Assembly (NCBI RefSeq): GCF_042100115.1
Contig: NC_091275.1
Location: 806,001-870,000 of the forward strand
DNA length: 64,000 nt
From: Alternaria dauci
Lineage: Eukaryota > Ascomycota > Dothideomycetes > Pleosporales > Pleosporaceae
Direction of reading: 5' to 3'
Below the pieces are notes generated by a model. The model searched no databases. It had not been told where the DNA came from and was given only the letters and a program-made list of their open reading frames with translations. Positions 54,640-64,000 of the stretch are shown piece after piece. The position numbers and the translations under genes were made by a program. The first letter of the stretch is position 1; each line of letters opens with the position of its first letter.

Positions 54640-56071
54640 CTATATCCTGCGCACCTCCTTGCCCAGCAATTCGGGTCTTTCCACATCCAGCTCGTCCCTC
54701 AGTGCCGCATATAGCGAGTCTCCCAAGATGATGGAGAGTCCCAGACTCCAGACCAGTGTAATAGCATAGAAGAAATTGGCATTTCCCGATCCGGCATAAA
54801 TCCACAGATGGTAGAAGGCGGGGCCGAGGAATGATGTATATAGGATGCTCGCTGATGCCAAAAAGGTATAACGCATGACTATGATGGAATCAGTTGTGTT
54901 GTAATCTTGTAAAAAAGGCAGATACTTACGAGGAAACAGATGGCGGAACATGGGCACCAAGGAAAGGTAGAGGGCAGCATCCGCTATGCTCGGGTATGGA
55001 GTGAAGATGGCAAAAACGCCAGTCAGACAGCATGCGACGAACAATGGCTGCTTGTGAAGTCGAATTGTCAGGCCGGGCATATACGACGCGGCGTGGAGCC
55101 AGAAGACGCCAAGGAAGAACTCGCGGAAGGAATCGAACATCTCAATGAAGAAGTACCACCAGAGTCCCACGTTGGGCGTGAGGTCCGGCAGAAGAAGACG
55201 CACACCGTATGTCGCCGACAGAAAGTCCCACGAATCCATCAAAAACGCAGAGCCTGTGAGCAGGGCGCCTATTGCGGCTGCGAAGCCGACCGTGTGGGCT
55301 GTGATGAAGGAGGTGACATTGGGTGCCGTCTTTGACTTTAGTGTTTTTGCATCATACAGGAGGACCATGAGCGGGGGGAAGAGAAGTATCGGGTGCATGG
55401 AGAAGTACGAAGCGAATGCTGTGGATAGAATAAAGGTGAAGCTGGCGCCCTGGGAGGCCTTGGCCATGGCCGTGAGGATGAAGAGGTTCGTCAGGGCCGA
55501 GGTGGAGCGCGCGATGCATGTGAGGACGGTGAAGGGGTTGAAGAGGAAGCTTCGAGGTGTTAGCATGTGTTGTGTAGAGGAGTATAGTAGTCGTACCCTG
55601 CTGCGACAGCGGTACTGCTCCATTTCAGGTCCTTCCGCGGCGAAGCGAACAGCCGCGTCACGGATGCAAAGCCGCTGTCGGCCACCTGAGCCAGTGCATT
55701 CGCGCTCAGCAGGTCGACAATGGTATAGAAGATGTTGGTGGCCAGAGGGGCATGCGCCGGGTTCGGGAAGAGGGAGAAGAGCGGCAGCAGGAGGGGCGCC
55801 TGGTGGTATACGCCGCCGTCGTAGGGGGAGACATTGTGCGTGTAGAGGAAGACGCCCTCTTGCACTGTCACGTGTCAGTGATAGTACTGCATACCGGCCA
55901 TGTCGGATACATACGTCTCTTGAAGCTCGTCACTGGTGTTGACACCTCGACACGTCCGGCGAGGAGGTCTGGCAGTGCGGGAAAGACGGCAAAGAGGAGC
56001 AGACGCACGGCGGCGGCAGCTCCGAAGAGCAGCAGCTTCTGGCGCGTCTTGTTGTGCTGCTTGGGGGCCAT
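54640..56071 (-). CDS. GAB1: GPI transamidase subunit PIG-U / GAB1
   Basis: Four exons: 55915-56071, 55597-55864, 54930-55549 and 54640-54878, with consistent phases; the product has 427 residues. This ER multi-pass protein is a subunit of the complex that attaches GPI anchors to proteins. Family features: the N-terminal helix LLLFGAAAAVRLLLFAVFP; SFKRLQEGVFLYTHNVSPYDGG followed by HQAPLLLPLF (rebuilt across intron 1); GFLFNPFTVLTCIARSTSAL (rebuilt across intron 2); YFSMHPILLFPPLMVL; NVGLWWYFFIEMFDSFREFF; and FRHLFPLMRYTFLASASILY (rebuilt across intron 3). About eight or more hydrophobic segments are seen. The start is the Met of MAPKQHNKTRQK, 205 bp from the NOP7 start on the other strand. 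Confidence 0.94.
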
Positions 56072-56275
56072 GGTCACGGGCTCCTAGGCATTCATTGGCT
56101 CCATGGCGGATCTTGACGTCGGCCCTGGTGTTCTGGCAAGATGCATCTTGGTGGACCCTGGCCGCGCTAATGCCGCATCCATGTCCGCTAGCTGGCCGCA
56201 TCTCGAACTTTTTTGCGCCCGCCAAAAGTTCGACCGTCTGCACCGACAGAATCGCGAATTCATACACACGACACA
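56072..56275. promoter_or_regulatory. Short divergent promoter, PIG-U and NOP7
   Basis: Only 204 bp separate the two start codons, so both 5' UTRs and any core promoter elements must share this segment. I see no TATA box; it reads as a GC-balanced housekeeping bidirectional promoter. Confidence 0.6.
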
Positions 56276-58347
56276 ATGGCCGGTCGCTCAAAGAAGAAGG
56301 GTATGCACGCCGGCAATTCATCGAGACGTGTCTGTTTGCTGACCAGTCCGTAGGCACCTCTGGTGCGGCCAAGAACTACATCACTCGCACGCGCGCCGTG
56401 AAGAAGCTTCAGATCTCGCTCCCCGACTTCAGACGACTATGCATCTTCAAGGGCATCTACCCCCGTGAGCCGCGCAACAAGAAAAAGGTCTCGCGCGGCT
56501 CCACCGCCGCCACCACCTTCTACTACACAAAGGACATCCAGTATCTCCTCCACGAGCCGCTGCTGGCAAAGTTCCGCGAGCACAAGGCCGTCGCAAAGAA
56601 GATTGGTCGCGCCCTCGGCCGCGGCGAGGCGGGAGATGCCTCGCGCCTCGAGAAGAACCTCATGCCCAAGGTCAAGCTCGACCACATCATCAAGGAGCGC
56701 TACCCGACCTTTGTCGACGCCCTGCGTGACCTCGACGATGCCCTCTCCATGCTCTTCCTCTTCGCCAACCTCCCCTCGAGCGACCACGTCCCTGCAAAGA
56801 CCATTGCCCTCTGCCAGAGACTGACGCGCGAGTTCGAGCACTACGTAATCACCTCCCACGCCCTCCGCAAGTCCTTCCTCTCCATCAAGGGCATCTACTA
56901 CCAAGCCACGATCCAAGGCCAGGACATCCTTTGGCTCGTACCATACAGGTTCGTCCAGCGCACAGGCGGCGACATTGACTTCAGGATCATGGGCACCTTT
57001 GTCGAGTTCTACACAACCCTCCTCGGCTTTGTCAACTACCGCCTCTACACATCCATCGGCCTGGTATACCCACCCAAGTTCAACGCAAAGAGCGACGAGC
57101 AGGGTGGTGAGCTCGCTGCATTCCAGCTCGAGGGCAAGGCCACTGCGACCAACGGCGCAGCCAATGGACACGACGAGGATGCGGAGATCAACCCCGAGGC
57201 ACAGGCGATAGCGGACAGGATTGCAGCAATGCCTGACGCTGACGACGAGGAGAGCACCACAGCTGTAGCCAAGGTCGCTACCGAGGACGATGAAGAGGAG
57301 GCCAACGACGAGATTGACAAGTTCGAGCCGACTGCCCCCGACGCTGACATCCTGCCCCAGCCACAAGCAAGCAGCGCCGAGGTTGCCTCCCTGTTCGCAC
57401 CCTTCACCTTCTACCTGTCGCGAGAGACACCCAGAGCGTCGCTCGAGTTCATACTCAAGGCATTCGGCTGCAAGAGAGTTGGTTGGGATGGAACTCTTGG
57501 TGATGGTGCTTTCACCACAAACGAGTCGGACCCGAACATTACACACCAGATTGTCGACCGACCCGCTCTGTCCAACGGCGCGTCCAACGGGGATGCCGGG
57601 GACGCTGCTGCTCCCAAAGTCCAATGGCCCTACTCCATGATGCCTGGACGCACATACGTCCAACCGCAATGGGTCTGGGACAGCATCAACCAAGGCAAGC
57701 TATTGCGACCAGACCATTACTCCCCTGGCGCAGATCTGCCGCCGCATCTTAGCCCTTGGGTCAAGCCCAAGAAGGGCGAATACGACCCCAACCTTCCTCT
57801 TGCCGCACAACAACCAGAGGGCGAGGCCGAGGCGTTTGAAGACGAGGGTGATGAGGACGAGGCAGCCGTTGACGAGGATGGAGATGAGGACATGGATGCC
57901 ATTGTTGACCGCGAAGGCTCAGTCGAAGTTGGCGAGGGCATGGATGTCGCTGACGACTCGGAAGATGACAGCGAGGAATCTGATGAAGCTGATGAAGCCG
58001 AGGAGTTTGACGGCCTCGACTCTGACGCTGAATCAGACATCTCAGAAGGAGAAGCTGCTCGTCTCCAGCATCAGCGTGAACTGGAGGCTGAAGCCCTTGG
58101 CAAGAAGCTCGAGGTCAAGAAGCCGACGAGGAAAGAGGAGAATGCCGCCATCCGCAAGAAGGCCGAGAAGAAGAAGCGGGCGGAAGAGGAGGAGCGTGAG
58201 AGGCAAAAGATGATGTTGTCCAACAAGAAGCGCAAGCTCCTCAAGCGCATCGAATATGGCGAGGACAAGCGCGCTAATGAATCCGAGAGCCTGCGAAGGA
58301 AGCGTGCGAAGGTTGAAAAGGCCAAGGCTGCTGCTGAGGCCATATAG
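56276..58347 (+). CDS. NOP7: Pescadillo homolog NOP7, ribosome biogenesis
   Basis: Two exons: a 25-bp first exon (56276-56300) and 56354-58347, with a GTATGC..TAG intron; the product has 672 residues. NOP7 works with ERB1 and YTM1 in the nucleolus to process 27S pre-rRNA and build the 60S subunit. It starts MAGRSKKK, then GTSGAAKNYITRTRAVKKLQ after the splice, then the Pescadillo N-terminal domain (LPDFRRLCIFKGIYPREPRN, FVEFYTTLLGFVNYRLYTSI). A BRCT domain follows (about 365-470: FAPFTFYLSRETPRASLEFI, then TYVQPQWVWDSINQGKLL), with an acidic Asp/Glu tract and a basic Lys/Arg/Glu coiled coil to the end. A longer open frame reads through the intron from upstream, but the conserved start and splice make that spurious. 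Confidence 0.96.
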
Positions 58348-59534
58348 GCCTGAGTTACATGTATATGATGCATCAAAAGCTTGGGCCGGCGTTCATTTGG
58401 GCAGGAGTTTGGGGCGCTTAACGATGACTCTATATGTTGCATGTAGTAAAATGCGATACCTATACTGGCTCCAAGTCATGGCCGTAGCTGTCTGTACATA
58501 CATCTTGACCAAGTGTGCTATGATTGGTGACGAGTGCACGCACAGACTGGGGCCGTCAGACGGGTGGCGCAGCCGTCTTAACCCAAGCAACAAGAGACTC
58601 ATCATTACTCGATGACTCAAGTAGAGGTATAACAACGACGCGTCTGCACCTACTGTGTCTAATGTTCATATTCCAACTGCAAGAACGTTTACATACCACC
58701 CACATCCCAGCCAACAGCATGTAGTCTTAATCTGCATGCAGTCTTTGCACAAGGATGGTTGACCAGCGCCACCACCAAAACTCAACCACAGTTGACCGTG
58801 GGACTTACAAGATAATCGACACGCACGCGATGGCATAGACCCATACTTAAACCTGCGCGTCAGGCTAAACCGCAAAATGTAAGCCATGTCCACATCACTC
58901 CCGAGGTCCTCTCTGTCCACTCTCCTCAAAAAAGGCCATCAAAGAGCCCAACTACATCCGCGGATTATTCTAGAACACAAAGAACTAAAACGAGAAGATG
59001 AATCCATAACAGGAGACCCGCATACATATATTAGCACCCGATCCACCATCATCGCCGCTACCTAGAAGCGCAAAGTGCCGAGCCGCTGCCGACCGAATAG
59101 CACCACTTCGGACGGAAAAATTGTGCTTGTCCAATTTTTTACCTTTTCGCGAATACCGGTAACAATAGCATTTGTCAAAGGTATAGAGTTTCTTGAAGCA
59201 TGGCAGAAGCAAAGCTGACATGGTATGAGCGTTCCTGGTCATTGCTTTCACCTGGGGCAACAGGCTACGCTGTCACGTGATCTCGCGTTCACTCGGTCAA
59301 TTGCTGTTGTATCTCCAAGACAATAGGCTCGGCTGTGGTCACCCAACTGCTGCTTGAAGATTGGTCCGGCGGTGGTATCACGACCAAGTCCGCATCTCGC
59401 ACCCATATCTCACTCTACCGGACGCGATACCAGCAATCTGAAATCGGCAACGCGACTATTGGCCCACCCTATCAAGCATTCAGAGATTTATGTATTCGTC
59501 TACAGCTCTCAAACCTCACACGAAACAACGAGAT
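58348..59534. other. Intergenic, 1.2 kb
   Basis: Holds the NOP7 3' flank and the promoter of the F-box-like gene. No ORF with protein-like sequence, and I could not match any tRNA, snRNA or other structured RNA in it. Confidence 0.5.
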
Positions 59535-60473
59535 ATGGCCTCCAACATGCCCTCAGCAACCCCTCTCTTCCCCAACCTACCACCTGAACTGCGCAACGAA
59601 ATCTACTCCTACCTCTCCCTGCCACCTTCCAGCCCAACATCTCTAAACACATACCTCCCTCTGGGCCTAAAAACTTTCACCTGCAAACACACCACCATCA
59701 ACCTCATCCCCACGCACCACGGCTCAACCTCCCTGCTCTCCCTCCCCCAAGCCACGTTCCCAGAAAGCCTAGAATACGCCTCGCACCTCCTCAGCAACGC
59801 AATCACCCTCCAAATCGGAGTCCATTTCCATGGACGCGTCAACAGCTTTGTGCAAATGGATTGGAATAAAAAGATGTCGACGCATCTGAACAAGCTAGCC
59901 AAGTCTTTCCCATGGCTGAAAAAGGTGGCGAGGTACGATATCCAAATCCTCTGGGACCCGCTTGACGGTGCGCTCAAGAGTAAAAAAGGAAAGAGGGTGG
60001 CGGGCCAGATACCGCTTGATATGGTGGTGTGTCTGACACAACTCATGGATGCGGAGGTGAAGAGGAAACGGGGAGATGTGAGCGTGGGTCTCTGTTTGGA
60101 ACAAGCCTTTGCAATCCAAAACGCGCTTTCGGAGCGCAAGTTTGGCCTGAACACGTTTCTCTTCGATGATGGCAGCGGGGATCATGCGTTCAAGAGATTG
60201 GTGAGGGAAGTAAAGATGACGGCACATGAGTACCATCTGCCAAGGCATCCTCACCCGAGGTTTCTGGCTGTTCCGCTCCCTGGCGTGCCAAAGGAGAAGG
60301 TGTTGATTGAGATGCAAGACGGCGTGGTTATTTGGAGTGAGTGGGCCAAGGGACTGCTGGTTATGAGTAGGACGCTGGATGCGGAGGCGCCAAGAGGGAG
60401 TGTGATTACACAGGGAAAGGGCGAGGCAGAATTTCCAATGTGCCATCTCATGGCGGAATGTGTGATGAGGTAG
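59535..60473 (+). CDS. F-box-like hypothetical protein
   Basis: Intronless, 312 residues from the ATG at 59535; an ATG at 59490 adds 15. The N-terminus has LFPNLPPELRNEIYSYLSLP, the fungal F-box/2EXR-type motif (Leu-Pro-x-Glu-Leu-Arg-x-x-Ile-Tyr-x-x-Leu). The rest has no recognisable repeat: mixed helix and strand with a Trp-rich segment (FPWLKKVARYDIQILWDPLD). Members of this large fungal group may act as SCF adaptors, but most have no known partner. I prefer 59535 because its context has G at -3 and G at +4. It is convergent with the ZIP transporter (345 bp). Confidence 0.8.
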   Translation: MASNMPSATPLFPNLPPELRNEIYSYLSLPPSSPTSLNTYLPLGLKTFTCKHTTINLIPTHHGSTSLLSLPQATFPESLEYASHLLSNAITLQIGVHFHGRVNSFVQMDWNKKMSTHLNKLAKSFPWLKKVARYDIQILWDPLDGALKSKKGKRVAGQIPLDMVVCLTQLMDAEVKRKRGDVSVGLCLEQAFAIQNALSERKFGLNTFLFDDGSGDHAFKRLVREVKMTAHEYHLPRHPHPRFLAVPLPGVPKEKVLIEMQDGVVIWSEWAKGLLVMSRTLDAEAPRGSVITQGKGEAEFPMCHLMAECVMR

Positions 60474-60818
60474 TGGAGACTACGCTGCATCGTTGGTGTC
60501 TGTATGAACGGTTATTGCTCACTGTGGTGGCTACTAGTAGCTTGCGCTGTAATAGCCAGTAGCGATCAACTGTGTTTTGTATATATAGTCAGACGTCCTG
60601 AACATACATGATTGCTGCCATCCCGCAGCCGATCGCTGCAAAAAAGACCCTATAATGAGTGAAATGATAGTTGGAAGGGTTTCTCCGCCTCAGGTCCATT
60701 TACAATCTGTCCGCTTCATCTTCCAGGTTCCATACGCTTCCTCTCCTCCACTTCTTCTCCCCGAGTCCTTTTTTGAACTAATTCCTGCTCCCACATCACA
60801 TCCACTACATCCACCACT
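60474..60818. other. Intergenic between convergent genes
   Basis: 345 bp holding the two 3' flanks. AT-rich near 60570-60600. No gene. Confidence 0.5.
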
Positions 60819-62577
60819 CTACGCCCAAGCCCCCACCAAACTCATGAGAAAGGCTCCCAAGAATAGAAGCAAACACGCATACACCCTGCGCTTCCCCCTA
60901 AGCACCTTCCAGCTCTCATCGCTCAAGAAATCCTCCGACATGAGTTCCACAAGACTTGCAAAGACAAGGAAGCCCGCAGAAATAGCATTCATGATGCCGA
61001 CGACAAGAAGGCCAATCTCAGAGTCGGGAGAGTACAAGGTGTGGGTTGCGATACCGATTGCCATGCCGCCAGGTGTAGTGCAACCGTATGCGAGAGCCAT
61101 GAGCCAGGGCTGTACAGCGCGGGGCTTCCAGCTGATGTCCGCGATACGTACACCGAGGGCGAGGCCTTCGAACGTCTGATGGAAGACAATGGCAATGAGC
61201 AGCACGGTGAAGTCATTGCCAACGGAGACGGCAAGCGACATGCCGATGAAGATGCTGTGGAACAAGATACCCATTTCCAAGAGGAAAACCTGCATAATGG
61301 CCTTTTTGTGGATCTGTTCCGGTGTGAGCACATGATTGTGCTCCCCAGTTTCCTCGTCCTGCTCGATGGCATACTCGTTACTTTCTTCCTTGCTATGAGT
61401 GGCTGGTATTTCCACTTCAGACGCACCCGCAGATTCAATCGCATCAAGTCTCTGGCCATCTTCGCGGTAGCGAGAGAGTGTTCTACTGATGCTCCCCACT
61501 CTTCCACGCAAGACACCCAGATCGCGGACTCGCATGCTAGATTCAGAGTACGTCCTCTGCATTGCCGGTTGTGGTGGAGCCGGCGGTTCAATAGTCTCGT
61601 TCTTTGGCTCCTGCTTGCGGCGAGACACAGCCTCCGCACCTGCGTTACCGCCGCAGACATGTTGGGCTGGAGAGAAGACCATTTCGATCAGCGTGACGAA
61701 GAAGACGCTGGCTAGCATGATAGCGCCTGGCATAGCCTGGTAGTCAGTCGTCCAGAAACTCGACAGACATGGGTCGTTCAGTGAACCAAACGCGGTGGGG
61801 AGTAAGTGAACGAATGCAGTAGCGACTAGAACACCGGTGCCAAAATGCTTTGCACCGAAGAGGAATGCAGGTGGAATGCGCAGCCGCGGGAATTTAATTA
61901 CGAGCATTGGAAAGGCACATCCGGTGCCGGACACGAAAAGAATGATGAAGAGACCAGCGACATGCAGGCCCAGATCGTAGTCGGGATGCGCTTTGCCATT
62001 TTCGCAGGTACTGCGCCTGGGGAGGCGTTGGAATGATGGATCTTGAATTCAACGTCAGTAGCGACCCTTTGACGCAGAACAAGCTCTTCCGTCTTACCTT
62101 TGGGCAAGAAAAATCTGGGAGCAGACAAATTGCCGCTAGCCCAGGAAATCAAAAACGAAGTACAGAATACCGATGCCAGCCACTTTGACCAGCTGATGAT
62201 AGTGGCGGTGAGGCCACCTTGGTACTCGCTCACATGTCTAGTTGTTCGGGTGCAAGGTCCTTCAGACGAGTCAGCATCGCAACGCTCATTTCCGCGTTAT
62301 CAGAAAACTGCAACATACCTGTCAGGGACCCTTTGACACCCTCGCCCGTGGTGTTTGGCGGTCTCTTCTCCATCTCTTGAGCATTCGAGTCATCGATTCC
62401 GCAGCGTCGCAGACTCTGCGTGCCGCTGCGCAAGCGGTCTGCTTCTCCTAGTTCTCTTGCATTTGCGATACCGTTCAGGTCCTCGCAAGTCGTCAGATCG
62501 GCAGCGAAGCGTGGCGGACTCTGGTTCCATCCTGGATGCCAAAGGACGTCGTCATCGGTTCTAGAAGGGCAGTTCAT
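60819..62577 (-). CDS. ZIP family metal (zinc/iron) transporter
   Basis: The C-terminal exon (60819 to about 62010) is clear: eight-helix ZIP topology with DYDLGLHVAGLFIILFVSG, FLFGAKHFGTGVLVATAFVH (the conserved His of helix 2 region), a His/Glu-bearing loop (EQDEETGEHNHVLTPEQIH), and the metal-site helices LFHSIFIGMSLAVSVG and FHQTFEGLALGVRIAD, ending in LLFLGAFLMSLVGAWA. The N-terminal exon is 62319-62577 (MNCPSRTDDDVLWHPGWNQ ... ADLTTCEDLNG), ending at a strong donor, CAG|GTATGT. The phase does not fit a direct join to the C-terminal exon at either nearby acceptor (62010 or 62016). A small middle exon is therefore needed, or the gene is damaged. One arrangement that keeps phase uses a 22-bp exon in the 62180s-62200s; it is not certain. 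Expected role: metal uptake at the plasma or an internal membrane. Confidence 0.8.
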
Positions 62578-63465
62578 CTTGGGACCTCGGCAGCCAAGCC
62601 CCTCCTTTCTAGACGGGAAGGCGATGGACGGCGCGTTTTGTAGTAGCGAAAGCAATTTAGTCGTTCGAAGCGCGAACGATGGGTTGATACGTTTAGAGGA
62701 TGACGTGGAAATCAATAACGGTGGGAATAGTCGGAAGATATGACATCTGAAGGAAACTAGCAGTGGTCACTATGGTCGGCTAGCGGCTCTTCCGTGAGTG
62801 TTATTGCCCAATTGCATACTAGAGCCCAGTGCCAAGACATCCGATCCCCAGGCCCGCCACGCGAAGACGGCCGAACGGGTGATGGATCTTTCGATGGGTC
62901 TGATGAACAGCTACGATTGTCCCAGTCAAACTTCATGATTTGAGGTTGCAGAAAAAGCTATAGTCGCTCTCACCACCACCACAGCTGCTGCCATCGGGTG
63001 CCCGGCTTGCTCGACACGTAATGATGCGCGGCCGGTGGAGAATCTCAAGAAGATCGGACCCGATGTCTCCCGTAGAGCCATGGGCACCAAGACGTACAAA
63101 CTTTACCGTTGCGGGAATTTTCTGGGGTAATAGCACCAATGGTTAGTCTGGACCATGTGGTACTCCAACTGCTGACTACAATTTGCGATTCTGGGCATTG
63201 ATGGTCTCAGACGTGCTGTTGATGAGCGCCACGAGTCAGCAGCACCTTAGAATAGACGCTATTATGTGGCATAGTTCTGGAAAAGAACATTTTCTTCAGT
63301 TGGCATGTGAGCACGCGACCTGCAGGACAGCCACGCTTGCTTTGACGTGCATTAGTTGCTCCAATGGACATGTGACGGGTAGCCTACGCGGTTGCTTCCG
63401 AACATTTCTTAGCGCATGTTGAAGCGCCTTCTTGTATCATCATTGGTGTCTATGGGTATCACTCT
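62578..63465. other. Intergenic
   Basis: 888 bp: promoter of the ZIP transporter on the left and 3' flank of the folylpolyglutamate synthase on the right. Only short unbiased ORFs. No gene. Confidence 0.5.
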
Positions 63466-63999
63466 TCACTGCGCCTTGACGGTTTCCAATACTTCAAGCG
63501 CACCGCCAACCAGGTGCAAGCTTCCCGTCACCAACACCATGACTTCAGCATCGGCCCCAGCCAGCTTCGCATAGTCTTGCGCCACCTTTCGTGCGGTTCC
63601 GACTGCCTCTTCAATCGTACGTAGCACATGCACTTCTGCCGTGCTGTCAATATCAGACCACGTGTTCGCGAGCGCCTTCTGGACTGCCAACGTATCTACG
63701 TCCTGCTGGTTGGTGTTTATCGATACCAGATCGGGCTTGTATCCTTCGCTGAAGGTTTGATTGGTCGTAAAGATGACGTGTGTAAACGGAGACTGCGATC
63801 CAGAAGTGATGCCAGTCTGCAGAGCTGTGTACAGGGCTTTGGCAAGTGCGTTTGCGTCTCGGGTCTGTTGGTTGAAGATCAAGATGCGAGGAACCTTGGA
63901 TTGGGAGGTGGCGGTGGATGTGGCCATTGTGATCTGCTCCGCGAACCACTTTCCAGTGACCTCGATGCTTTCCATGGTGTGCCCTCCGTCGATATGCCA
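63466..63999 (-). CDS. MET7: Folylpolyglutamate synthase, C-terminal part
   Basis: Partial gene cut by the right edge; 177 residues are visible. The enzyme adds glutamates to folates, keeping them in the cell for one-carbon metabolism (cytosol and mitochondria). The visible part opens WHIDGGHTMESIEVTGKWFA, corresponding to the family's D-G-A/G-H-T motif that follows the catalytic domain. The C-terminal Rossmann-like domain follows: PRILIFNQQTRDANALAKAL, FTHVIFTTNQTF, and the final VLVTGSLHLVGGALEVLE, which matches FPGS and related ligases closely. The N-terminal ATP-binding half lies outside the window, so integrity cannot be judged. Dihydrofolate synthase is the alternative, but the Asn-Gln-Gln-Thr-Arg-Asp segment favours FPGS. 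Confidence 0.87.
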   Translation of the reverse strand, partial: WHIDGGHTMESIEVTGKWFAEQITMATSTATSQSKVPRILIFNQQTRDANALAKALYTALQTGITSGSQSPFTHVIFTTNQTFSEGYKPDLVSINTNQQDVDTLAVQKALANTWSDIDSTAEVHVLRTIEEAVGTARKVAQDYAKLAGADAEVMVLVTGSLHLVGGALEVLETVKAQ

Positions 64000-64000
64000 T

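Noticed and set aside
55936..56353. Upstream open frame extending NOP7 by more than 100 residues
   Set aside because: The conserved NOP7 start MAGRSKKK is followed by a GTATGC..TAG intron; the read-through frame overlaps PIG-U exon 1 and has no family resemblance.
56437..57693. 418-codon minus-strand ORF opposite NOP7
   Set aside because: Lies entirely within the NOP7 coding exon; a frame shadow caused by strong codon bias.
59060..59200. Possible snRNA in the T-rich segment before the F-box-like gene
   Set aside because: No match to the conserved boxes of U1, U2, U4, U5 or U6 that I could find on either strand.

Overview
The window is eukaryotic and almost certainly from a filamentous ascomycete. 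Genes lie on both strands, are split by short introns of about 45-65 bp with GT..AG borders, and encode characteristic fungal proteins: two HET-domain proteins, an ECM14 pseudo-carboxypeptidase, a RMD1/Sif2-type protein, a GH43 arabinanase and fungal housekeeping factors. Protein style and gene content fit Dothideomycetes, probably Pleosporales. That placement is inference; species cannot be named from the sequence alone.

Layout. 0-15 kb is a dense housekeeping block: the 3' end of CWC15 (splicing), a small disordered protein, PIK1 (PI 4-kinase), a DUF155/RMD1-type membrane protein, ECM14, and the Sec7-PH Arf exchange factor SYT1. From 16 to 45 kb the window looks accessory. Gaps are wide (up to 1.9 kb), and it holds a small secreted protein, an SDR, a MaoC-like hydratase, an MFS transporter convergent with a FAD monooxygenase, a DUF3500 protein, two orphan small proteins, an intact GH47 mannosidase, an alpha/beta hydrolase, a GH43 arabinanase and a tandem pair of HET proteins. 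Two clear gene relics sit here: a broken GH47 mannosidase (22.6-23.7 kb) and a 5'-truncated, frameshifted kelch protein (36.5-37.2 kb). From 45 kb on, a PsiD/phosphatidylserine-decarboxylase-type enzyme leads into a second housekeeping block: RPN5 (proteasome lid), MSH6 (mismatch repair), a small nuclear protein, the PIG-U/GAB1 GPI-transamidase subunit, NOP7 (ribosome biogenesis), an F-box-like protein, a ZIP metal transporter and the 3' end of a folylpolyglutamate synthase.

How the genes relate. There is no large biosynthetic cluster. The only plausible functional pair is the convergent MFS transporter and salicylate-hydroxylase-like monooxygenase at 24.5-27.7 kb. The HET pair is a tandem duplication similar along most of its length, but with different intron content. 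PIG-U and NOP7 share a 204-bp divergent promoter, and ECM14 and SYT1 share a 599-bp one. Exon coordinates were derived by reading splice borders by eye and checking phase; they are reliable except for the ZIP transporter, where one junction could not be resolved.
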